Origin: Actinomycetota bacterium
Lineage (GTDB): Bacteria; Actinomycetota; Actinomycetes; Nanopelagicales; Nanopelagicaceae
Direction of reading: 5' to 3'
Assembly: GCA_009704555.1 (NCBI GenBank)
Contig: WLDY01000064.1
Coordinates: forward strand, 1-5,305
DNA length: 5,305 nt
Position 1 is the first letter of the stretch; each line of letters begins with the position of its first letter. Of the stretch, positions 1-5,180 are shown in pieces. The notes under the pieces are model-generated. The model made no database searches. It worked only from the letters and a program-made list of their open reading frames with translations, and was not told the DNA's origin. A program made the position numbers and the translations under genes.

Positions 1-807
1 AAGGGTAAGGCGAGTGGATCGATCCGTTTCGATGGCGAAGAACTAGTCGACTTCAAGCCGAAGGACTTCCGTCGGATTCGTGGTCGTGATGTTGCGATGA
101 TCTTCCAGGATCCGATGACCTCACTCCACCCGATGCTCACCATCGAGACCCAATTGACCGAGCATCTACGTCATCACCGCAAGATCTCCAAGAGTGCGGC
201 GCGCGCGAAGGTCCTGGAGCTCCTCGACACCGTCAAGATCCCAGATCCAGCTGCGGCGCTTCGTGCACATCCAAGTCAGTTCTCCGGCGGTATGCGTCAA
301 CGTATCGCGATCGCGATGGCCCTTGCTTGTGATCCGAAACTTCTCATCGCAGATGAACCGACGACGGCGCTCGATGTCACCGTCCAGGCTGGAATCTTGA
401 CTCTCCTTGATGACCTGCGAAAGAAGAACAATCTCTCGGTCATGGTGATCACCCACGATCTAGGTGTCCTCTCCGCGCTCACCGACCGATTGCTGATCAT
501 GTATGCCGGTTCTGAGGTTGAGAGTGGCCCCACGGCACAGTTGCTCACATCTCCGCGCCATCCTTACACCAAGGGATTGATCGATGCGCTCCCTGACTCT
601 CAAAGCGACGGAAAGCGACTTCTGGCGATCGAAGGCATGCCGCCAGAGTTGGGCAAGTTCCCTTCGGGATGCGCGTTCCATACCCGTTGCGCTTTCGCGA
701 AGGCCGAGTGTTCGGTTGGGGCGCCAACGAAGGTCGGGATCTCTACAGATCGCAGGATCTTCTGTTCCGTAGATCCATTCCTCGCTAGCCAAGGAGGATC
801 GCGATGA
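1..807 (+). CDS. Peptide ABC transporter ATP-binding protein, DppD/OppD type (5' partial)
   Basis: This is one of the paired cytoplasmic ATPases that power an oligopeptide/dipeptide (or nickel/opine-like) ABC importer. The frame is open from base 1, so the gene begins upstream; 268 residues are visible. Members are about 320-330 residues, so roughly 60 N-terminal residues including Walker A are missing. Seen, numbering from the first visible residue: Q-loop IFQDP (Q36), ABC signature FSGGMRQR (94-101), Walker B LLIADEP with catalytic E119, and switch His H152 (ITHDLG). The C-terminal oligo_HPY-type tail has cysteines at 224, 230, 237 and 255, the pattern linked to a [4Fe-4S] cluster in some DppD/OppD proteins. 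The first internal ATG (base 97) lies inside the Q-loop and cannot be the true start. The stop overlaps the next ATPase gene by 4 bases (ATGA), so the two are probably translationally coupled. The substrate cannot be read from the ATPase; short peptides are the default inference. Confidence 0.95.
   Translation, partial: KGKASGSIRFDGEELVDFKPKDFRRIRGRDVAMIFQDPMTSLHPMLTIETQLTEHLRHHRKISKSAARAKVLELLDTVKIPDPAAALRAHPSQFSGGMRQRIAIAMALACDPKLLIADEPTTALDVTVQAGILTLLDDLRKKNNLSVMVITHDLGVLSALTDRLLIMYAGSEVESGPTAQLLTSPRHPYTKGLIDALPDSQSDGKRLLAIEGMPPELGKFPSGCAFHTRCAFAKAECSVGAPTKVGISTDRRIFCSVDPFLASQGGSR
791..797 (+). promoter_or_regulatory. Strong Shine-Dalgarno for the second ATPase
   Basis: AAGGAGG lies inside the last codons of the preceding ATPase gene, 6 bases before the ATG at 804. 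It fixes that start and indicates independent ribosome loading on top of coupling through the ATGA overlap. It is the best ribosome binding site in the window. Confidence 0.85.
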
Positions 808-1781
808 AGGACCTGATACTTGATGTGAAGGACCTCGCTGTCGAGTACACCCGCGGAGACCTCAAAGTCCGTGCTGTAGCCGGAGTAGATCTTCAACTTG
901 GCGCCGGAGAGATCCTCGGTCTCGTCGGCGAGTCAGGGTGCGGAAAGTCCACCCTTGGTAAGGCGGCGGTTGGCATCCTTGATCGTGCCGAGGGTGATGT
1001 CACCTTCGATGGCAAGTCGGTGGCGAAGATCGGTCGCGGAAAGCGCGATCCACACTTCCTTAGTCTTCAGATGATCTTCCAGGATCCATATGGTTCGCTC
1101 AATCCACGTCGCAAGATCGGCGAGCAGATCGCGGATGGCCCGGTGATTCAGGGGATGAGTCGAAGCGATGCGATCGAGAAGGCGAAGAGCCTCTTGGAGC
1201 GAGTCGGACTTCCTGCCAATGCAGTCGATCGATTCCCACATCAATTCTCCGGTGGACAGCGCCAACGTATCGCAATCGCCAGGGCGCTCGCCATCAATCC
1301 ACGTGTGATCGTCGCTGATGAGCCGATCTCAGCTCTTGATACCTCCTCTCAGGCGGCTGTCGCCAATCTCTTGGTCAATCTCGTGGAGGAATTCCAGATG
1401 GGAATGATCTTCATCTCCCACGACCTCTCCATCGTCCGTCGTATCTCGGATCGAGTCGCCGTGATGTATCTCGGCAAGATCGTCGAGACCGGAAGGACTG
1501 AGGAGATCTGGAACTCGCCATCACATCCCTATACGAAGGCGCTGATGTCGGCGATCCCACATGCAGATGGCAAGGCATTCATGCCACTCGACCTTCCAGG
1601 AGATGTCCCGAATCCTGCCTATCCACCATCGGGGTGTCGATTCCATCCTCGCTGTCCGATGGCGATGGCAAGTTGCGCCACAGAGGTTCCGAAGCAGATC
1701 GCGCTTGCTGATGGACGAAAGGTCTCCTGCGTATTGCAATCCGAGGGCGCAGCGGTCAAGACACTGAATTTCGCCAAGTGA
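804..1781 (+). CDS. Peptide ABC transporter ATP-binding protein, DppF/OppF type
   Basis: This is the second ATPase of the same importer; DppD- and DppF-like subunits normally form the ATP-hydrolysing heterodimer under the two permeases. It is full length at 325 residues. Seen: Walker A GESGCGKST (42-50), Q-loop IFQDP (Q93), signature FSGGQRQR (148-155), Walker B VIVADEP with catalytic E173, D-loop SALD (176-179), and switch His H206 (ISHDLS). The C-terminal oligo_HPY region has HPYTKAL (241-247) and cysteines C278, C284, C291 and C309, matching the iron-sulfur-type tail of its partner. After the D-loop it reads TSSQAAV where many DppF proteins read VSVQAQ, a small divergence that spares the catalytic residues. 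The start is set by the AAGGAGG 6 bases upstream. Its stop overlaps the GTG of the amidohydrolase gene (GTGA), making that enzyme part of the transporter operon. Confidence 0.96.
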   Translation: MKDLILDVKDLAVEYTRGDLKVRAVAGVDLQLGAGEILGLVGESGCGKSTLGKAAVGILDRAEGDVTFDGKSVAKIGRGKRDPHFLSLQMIFQDPYGSLNPRRKIGEQIADGPVIQGMSRSDAIEKAKSLLERVGLPANAVDRFPHQFSGGQRQRIAIARALAINPRVIVADEPISALDTSSQAAVANLLVNLVEEFQMGMIFISHDLSIVRRISDRVAVMYLGKIVETGRTEEIWNSPSHPYTKALMSAIPHADGKAFMPLDLPGDVPNPAYPPSGCRFHPRCPMAMASCATEVPKQIALADGRKVSCVLQSEGAAVKTLNFAK

Positions 1782-2977
1782 GAGTCTTTACCAACGCTCG
1801 GATCGTCGATGTCGTCGATGGTCGCATCATCGAGGGCAAAGCTGTTCGAGTCGATAAGTCGGGCAAGATCTCTGAGATCGGTGAGTCTGTAAGGGTCACC
1901 TCCTCTTTGGAGCGAGGCGAAGAGGTGATCGACCTCGATGGTCGCTATCTCTTCCCAGGACTCATCTCCTGCCACACCCACCTCTCCGTCGTCTTCCCGT
2001 TCTCACTCACCGACCCCAATGAGAATCCAGCTGTCACCGCCTATCGCTCAGCGCAACGCGCTAACGAGGCGCTCAAGGCTGGGATAACGACATTGCGTTC
2101 TGTCCATGAACAGAATCAAGCAGACCTGATGCTCCGTGCTGCATCCAAGTCTGGCTGGTTCGAAGGACCTCGGATCTTCGGTGCGGGTCGTGCGATCTCA
2201 ACGCCGGATGGACACGGTAAGGGAGGGGCTTGTTCTTACGCGAAGGACTTCGATGGTTTCTATCGTGCTGCGAGTGAAGAGCTCGCCGCTGGCGCCGACC
2301 ACATCAAGATCTTCATCACCGGTGGTCTCGCTCATGCTGGAGAGAGCCCTGATGTGCCTGAGATGACCGACGATGAGATCAGTGGGGCAGTCAAAGCAGC
2401 AGAGGAACATGGCACCTACGTTGTCGCTCACGCAGGGGAGTCGAAGGCGATCCAACAGGCATTGCGGCTTGGCGTGACCTCCTTTGAGCATGGATATGTG
2501 ATGGATCAAGAGACGGTCGATGCGATGAAGGCGAAGAACGTCTTCTACTCGCCGACGCTCTGCGTCACTCGGTCAGAGTCATGGATGAGAGCGAAGGGTT
2601 TCGAAGAGCCATCGATTCAGAATGCGCTCAAAGCGAGTGAGCGTCATTTGGCGAGTGCGAAGCTTGCGATCAAGGCTGACCTACGGATGACCAATGGCAC
2701 CGATTACCCGCCAGGCGACCTCGTCGATGGCATCCCAGCCGCGCTTCATGAACTCTTCTTGATGCATGATGCAGGGCTCAGTACTTTGAAATCCCTGCAG
2801 TCGATCACGAGCACTGCTGCGCAGTTGATCAGGCAAGAGAACTCACTCGGTCAGATCCGTGAGGGTTTCGAGGGCGATCTCATCGCGCTTGAGGGCAATC
2901 CACTTGATGATCCGCAGAACCTGCGAAAGATCGATCTGGTTGTCCAAGCCGGTCGAGTGATCAGATCATCACTCTGA
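1778..2977 (+). CDS. Metal-dependent amidohydrolase, COG1228 (imidazolonepropionase/Xaa-Pro dipeptidase-like)
   Basis: A 399-residue member of the amidohydrolase superfamily, probably a cytoplasmic hydrolase of peptide-like C-N bonds. Seen: an N-terminal beta-sandwich start typical of the family (FTNARIVD), the strand-1 metal motif H66-x-H68 after LFPGLIS, candidate carboxylated bridging lysine K177 (HIKIF followed by TGG), metal-ligand histidines H218 (VVAHAGES) and H238 (FEHGY), and catalytic aspartate D309 (NGTDYP). The full binuclear metal set is therefore present. The C-terminus returns to the sandwich domain (EGDLIAL, AGRVI). Known: COG1228 proteins with this layout include imidazolonepropionase-like enzymes and Xaa-Pro dipeptidases (the Sgx9260/Cc2672 group). 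Inference: a dipeptidase or related amidase acting on what the transporter imports. The GTG start overlaps the preceding stop (GTGA). No clear Shine-Dalgarno is seen, so translation is probably coupled. A cyclic amide or N-acyl substrate is an alternative. Confidence 0.92.
   Translation: MRVFTNARIVDVVDGRIIEGKAVRVDKSGKISEIGESVRVTSSLERGEEVIDLDGRYLFPGLISCHTHLSVVFPFSLTDPNENPAVTAYRSAQRANEALKAGITTLRSVHEQNQADLMLRAASKSGWFEGPRIFGAGRAISTPDGHGKGGACSYAKDFDGFYRAASEELAAGADHIKIFITGGLAHAGESPDVPEMTDDEISGAVKAAEEHGTYVVAHAGESKAIQQALRLGVTSFEHGYVMDQETVDAMKAKNVFYSPTLCVTRSESWMRAKGFEEPSIQNALKASERHLASAKLAIKADLRMTNGTDYPPGDLVDGIPAALHELFLMHDAGLSTLKSLQSITSTAAQLIRQENSLGQIREGFEGDLIALEGNPLDDPQNLRKIDLVVQAGRVIRSSL
2955..2974 (+). 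repeat. Short hairpin at the 3' end of the amidohydrolase gene
   Basis: GAGTGAT and ATCACTC form a perfect 7-base stem around a 6-base loop (CAGATC), ending just before the TGA stop. No U-rich run follows, so it is not a textbook intrinsic terminator. Its right arm overlaps the left arm of the larger inverted repeat at 2972-3001 by three bases, so the two structures compete. Confidence 0.4.
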
Positions 2978-3001
2978 TCCACTTCGCTCTCTAGATCAGA
3001 G
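2972..3001. terminator. Inverted repeat carrying both convergent stop codons; possible bidirectional terminator
   Basis: CTCTGATC (2972-2979) is the exact reverse complement of GATCAGAG (2994-3001), with a 14-base loop. The TGA of the amidohydrolase gene sits in the left arm. The TGA of the DapA-family gene, read on the minus strand, sits in the right arm. Both genes therefore end in the same eight bases within the only space between them (18 bases). The position suits a shared 3'-end structure for converging transcripts. The stem is short, not GC-rich and lacks a U-tract, so the terminator role is tentative. Confidence 0.35.
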
Positions 3002-3922
3002 GTTCGGTAGGAGTGCGTTCAACTCCTCGATCATCCCCATCAGCGTCTTGAGCCGATCTCGACCCTCATCGCCAAGTGATGCGAAGGTAGTGATCGGTGG
3101 TCGGACATCACCAACGGGATAGCCACGAGCGGCAGCAAGCGCCTTGGAGTAACACTGGTGGCCATAGAGTGGATGGCCCTTGGCGATCAGATGATCGATC
3201 TTGTTGATGTAGAAGGAAATCTTCTCGGCCTTGGCGTACTCCTTCTTGGCAAGTAGCTCGCAGATCAAAGTCGACGCCTCTGGGATGTAATTCGCGTAAG
3301 GGTTTACGTATCCAGTTGCCCCGAGCATGTATGACTCGACCACGCGTTCTCCAGCGAAGACCTTGACCCGACCTTCGGACTCATCGATCACATCCTTGAC
3401 CCGGGCGACATCCTTGCTCGCCTCTTTGATGTAGCGGATCTGCTCGAAGTCGCGTGAGAGTTTGGCGATCAGCGAGGCCGGCATATCCACCCGTGAGGTG
3501 AAGGGATTGTTATAGACCATGATCGGAATCGAGACCTTGGAACAGATCGCCTTGTAGTAACCCTGGATCTCATCGTGCGTCGGCGTGTAGTAGTAAGGCG
3601 GCAAGATCATCAAGCCATCTGCGCCGAGTTCCTGCGCTTCGGCCGAGTAACGGACCGCATTCGGCGTATAGGCGTTCATAGTGCCAACAAGGACCTTTGC
3701 GCGCCCTGCCATGTGCTTGACCGTGGTCTCGACGATCAATCGTCGCTCCTCATCGGAGATGGTGAGGAATTCGCCTGTCGTACCAAGCATGATCACACCA
3801 GGAGAGTGACTCGCGATTTGCCAATCGAGAAGACGCTTTAGCGCTTCGACATCGACTGACTTCCCACCTTCAGTGAAGGGCGTGACAAGTACACCGTAAC
3901 TGCCGCGAAATTCCTCAGCCAT
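2996..3922 (-). CDS. DapA/NAL-family class I aldolase or lyase (dihydrodipicolinate synthase-like)
   Basis: A 308-residue TIM-barrel protein of the DapA/N-acetylneuraminate lyase family; these enzymes form a Schiff base between lysine and a 2-keto acid such as pyruvate. Seen: GTTGE at 47-51, Y111 in PPYYY at the position of the relay tyrosine, catalytic Y137 (VYNNP), and Schiff-base lysine K166 (IKEAS). Length is normal. Differences from true DHDPS (E. coli numbering): the arginine that binds aspartate semialdehyde (R138) aligns with T142, the next glycine with R144, and GTTGES is GTTGEF here. This argues against lysine biosynthesis and for a catabolic lyase or deaminase, for example keto-deoxy-sugar acid, pyrroline-4-hydroxy-2-carboxylate or related substrates. 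The ATG has AAGGA 7 bases upstream. The gene is divergent from the FAD oxidoreductase gene, with which it shares an 82-base control region. The family call is firm; the substrate is unknown. Confidence 0.93.
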   Translation of the reverse strand: MAEEFRGSYGVLVTPFTEGGKSVDVEALKRLLDWQIASHSPGVIMLGTTGEFLTISDEERRLIVETTVKHMAGRAKVLVGTMNAYTPNAVRYSAEAQELGADGLMILPPYYYTPTHDEIQGYYKAICSKVSIPIMVYNNPFTSRVDMPASLIAKLSRDFEQIRYIKEASKDVARVKDVIDESEGRVKVFAGERVVESYMLGATGYVNPYANYIPEASTLICELLAKKEYAKAEKISFYINKIDHLIAKGHPLYGHQCYSKALAAARGYPVGDVRPPITTFASLGDEGRDRLKTLMGMIEELNALLPNL

Positions 3923-3929
3923 GTGATGA

Positions 3930-3934
3930 TCCTT
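3930..3934 (-). promoter_or_regulatory. Shine-Dalgarno of the DapA-family gene
   Basis: On the minus strand AAGGA is followed by 7 bases and then the ATG at 3922. This supports the chosen start and contrasts with the divergent FAD oxidoreductase gene, which has no such site. Confidence 0.75.
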
Positions 3935-3939
3935 TCGTT

Positions 3940-3973
3940 CTCGTCGCCGTCAGTATCGTCATCGAACGACGAG
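3940..3973 (-). repeat. Inverted repeat in the leader of the DapA-family gene
   Basis: CTCGTCG (3940-3946) and CGACGAG (3967-3973) are perfect 7-base reverse complements separated by 20 bases. An alternative pairing is TCGTTC (3935-3940) with GAACGA (3964-3969). In the predicted minus-strand leader, the first hairpin would end about 5 bases before the Shine-Dalgarno. It could be an operator or a leader hairpin, but the 20-base loop is long and the region is rich in CGTC/GACG repeats, so chance is possible. Confidence 0.3.
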
Positions 3974-3978
3974 CGCTC
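3971..3978. promoter_or_regulatory. Perfect palindrome GAGCGCTC, candidate operator
   Basis: This 8-base palindrome lies at about -34 to -27 relative to the predicted plus-strand transcription start, where a -35 box would be. No TTGACA-like box is seen there. For the minus-strand transcript it would sit just downstream of the start. A dimeric regulator bound here could control both divergent genes. No regulator gene is in the window, so this is suggestive only. Confidence 0.3.
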
Positions 3979-3992
3979 CATCGAGATTTGGT

Positions 3993-3998
3993 TATCAT
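3993..3998 (+). promoter_or_regulatory. -10 box of the FAD oxidoreductase gene (leaderless transcript)
   Basis: TATCAT matches TATAAT at five of six positions. Six bases (AGTCGC) separate it from the GTG at 4005, so the hexamer occupies -12 to -7 if transcription starts on the first base of the start codon. With no Shine-Dalgarno upstream, this geometry indicates a leaderless mRNA. No convincing -35 box is visible. Confidence 0.6.
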
Positions 3999-3999
3999 A
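3994..3999 (-). promoter_or_regulatory. Candidate -10 box of the DapA-family gene
   Basis: Read on the minus strand these bases are TATGAT, five of six matches to TATAAT. Transcription would start near 3987 and leave a leader of about 65 bases before the ATG. It overlaps the plus-strand -10 box by five bases. The -35 region for this strand would fall inside the FAD oxidoreductase gene and is poor (TTCCTT). Another AT-richer site in the spacer could serve instead. Confidence 0.4.
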
Positions 4000-4004
4000 G
4001 TCGC

Positions 4005-5153
4005 GTGCCTGAGATGAAGGAATCATTCGATATCGTCATCATCGGCGGTGGAGCAATCGGTACATCGACCCTCTACCAATTGTCGAAGAGCGGTGCGAAT
4101 GTCGCACTCCTCGAAGAGTTCGACCTCAACACCCAAGCATCCGGTAGGAATGCGGGCAGTCTTCACGGCCAGATCCAATACGAGCCATTCGAGGAATTGG
4201 GAATCGAGTGGGCGAAGACCTTCCTACACGGACTCGCCATCCTCGCGGATTCGCTCGCGATCTGGAAGACGCTTTCGGCCGAGCTTGAAGTAGATCTAGA
4301 GGTCTCTTCCAATGGCGGTTTGATGATCGCGGAGAACGGTCAGAACATGCGCCACCTCGAGAAGAAGGTGGAGTTAGAGAACTCGATCGGTATCGCCTCA
4401 AGGATGCTGAGCGCTGCAGAGTTGCAGGAGTTGGCGCCATACATCTCGAAGAAGATGGTGGGTGGATCCATAAGTCCCATCGAAGGAAAGGCGAATCCGC
4501 TCCTTCTCGCACCAGCTTTCGCTGAAGCGGCGAAACGCAAAGGGGGCAAGGTCTTCACCAATCGAAAGGTCACTGCCATCGTACGTGACGGTGCTCGCTA
4601 CCGAATCGAGACCACCAATGGTCACTTCACTGCAGCGAAGGTCGTGATCTGCGCCAATGCAGGGATCCCTGCCCTCGGCCAGGGCATCGGGGTGAATATC
4701 CCGATCGACGATGCTCCCGTGCAGGTCTCGGTGACGGAACAGGTGGAGAAGTTCGTGCACCACTTGGTCTACTTCACAAGCGAGAAACTCACCTTCAAGC
4801 AGGCGAACTCTGGCTCATTGCTGATTGGAGGCGGATGGCCTGCTCGCTACAACCCTGATGGCGACCCGATACTCAACCCGGATTCTCTCCGTAGGAATCT
4901 GCGAGTTGCGCTCAAGGTAGTGCCGAAGATCGCTGACATCCGTGTCATCCGCACCTGGATCGGTGTCGGCAACGGGACACCAGATCACAATCCGATCATC
5001 GACGAGATTGCATCGATGCCGGGGGTCTATGTCGGGATGTATCCGTATATGGGATTCACTGCCTCGCCGCTGATGGGGCGCTTGATCTCTGAGTTGGTCT
5101 TGACCGGACGAACAGAGCGGGATATCTCACCCTTCGCGCTCTCGCGCTTCTAA
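4005..5153 (+). CDS. FAD-dependent oxidoreductase, DAO family (D-amino acid/sarcosine/opine-type)
   Basis: A 382-residue flavoprotein of the D-amino-acid oxidase fold that oxidises a C-N bond of an amino acid or secondary amine. Seen: N-terminal Rossmann motif IIGGGAIGTS (12-21), acidic residue ending strand 2 (LLEE, E37) for the FAD ribose, flavin-contacting ASGRNAG (45-51), and the C-terminal block typical of the family: RTWIGVG (316-322), TPDHNPIID (325-333) and GMYPYMGFTASP (344-355), which closes over the isoalloxazine ring. No signal peptide or membrane segment is seen, so it is probably cytoplasmic. The GTG start is chosen because a -10 box lies 7 bases upstream; the alternative ATG at 4014 keeps the whole Rossmann motif but has no better ribosome site. 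The gene is divergent from the DapA-family gene, a pairing also seen in D-hydroxyproline catabolism. Glycine oxidase-like, sarcosine oxidase-like and D-amino acid dehydrogenase activities are all possible. Confidence 0.92.
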   Translation: MPEMKESFDIVIIGGGAIGTSTLYQLSKSGANVALLEEFDLNTQASGRNAGSLHGQIQYEPFEELGIEWAKTFLHGLAILADSLAIWKTLSAELEVDLEVSSNGGLMIAENGQNMRHLEKKVELENSIGIASRMLSAAELQELAPYISKKMVGGSISPIEGKANPLLLAPAFAEAAKRKGGKVFTNRKVTAIVRDGARYRIETTNGHFTAAKVVICANAGIPALGQGIGVNIPIDDAPVQVSVTEQVEKFVHHLVYFTSEKLTFKQANSGSLLIGGGWPARYNPDGDPILNPDSLRRNLRVALKVVPKIADIRVIRTWIGVGNGTPDHNPIIDEIASMPGVYVGMYPYMGFTASPLMGRLISELVLTGRTERDISPFALSRF

Positions 5154-5180
5154 TCGGTAGTTCTCAACGAATCGAGTGGA

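Noticed and set aside
97..807. Treating the first ATPase as a complete 236-residue gene starting at base 97
   Set aside because: The frame is open back to base 1 with family-like sequence (SIRFDGEEL), and a start at 97 would remove Walker A and begin inside the Q-loop.
166..896. Several antisense open frames of 60-110 codons opposite the two ATPase genes
   Set aside because: They overlap well-supported ABC ATPase coding sequence, show no recognisable motif and arise from the stop-poor antisense frames of this composition.
2996..3922. Calling the DapA-family gene a biosynthetic dihydrodipicolinate synthase (dapA)
   Set aside because: The aspartate semialdehyde-binding arginine position is threonine and no other lysine-pathway gene is nearby, so a gene symbol would mislead.
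3923..4004. Riboswitch or structured RNA in the divergent spacer
   Set aside because: The predicted leader is only about 65 bases and shows just short repeats, with no recognisable riboswitch core.
4126..4763. Antisense open frames of up to 128 codons opposite the FAD oxidoreductase gene
   Set aside because: Serine- and arginine-rich low-complexity translations with no family features; shadows of the plus-strand gene.
4014..5153. Alternative ATG start of the FAD oxidoreductase gene
   Set aside because: It lacks a clear Shine-Dalgarno, whereas the GTG at 4005 sits at the exact spacing from a -10 box for a leaderless transcript. It cannot be fully excluded because both starts keep the complete Rossmann motif.
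5154..5180. Terminator between the FAD oxidoreductase gene and the Old Yellow Enzyme-like gene
   Set aside because: Only a 4-base stem (AATC/GATT) can be drawn and there is no U-tract.
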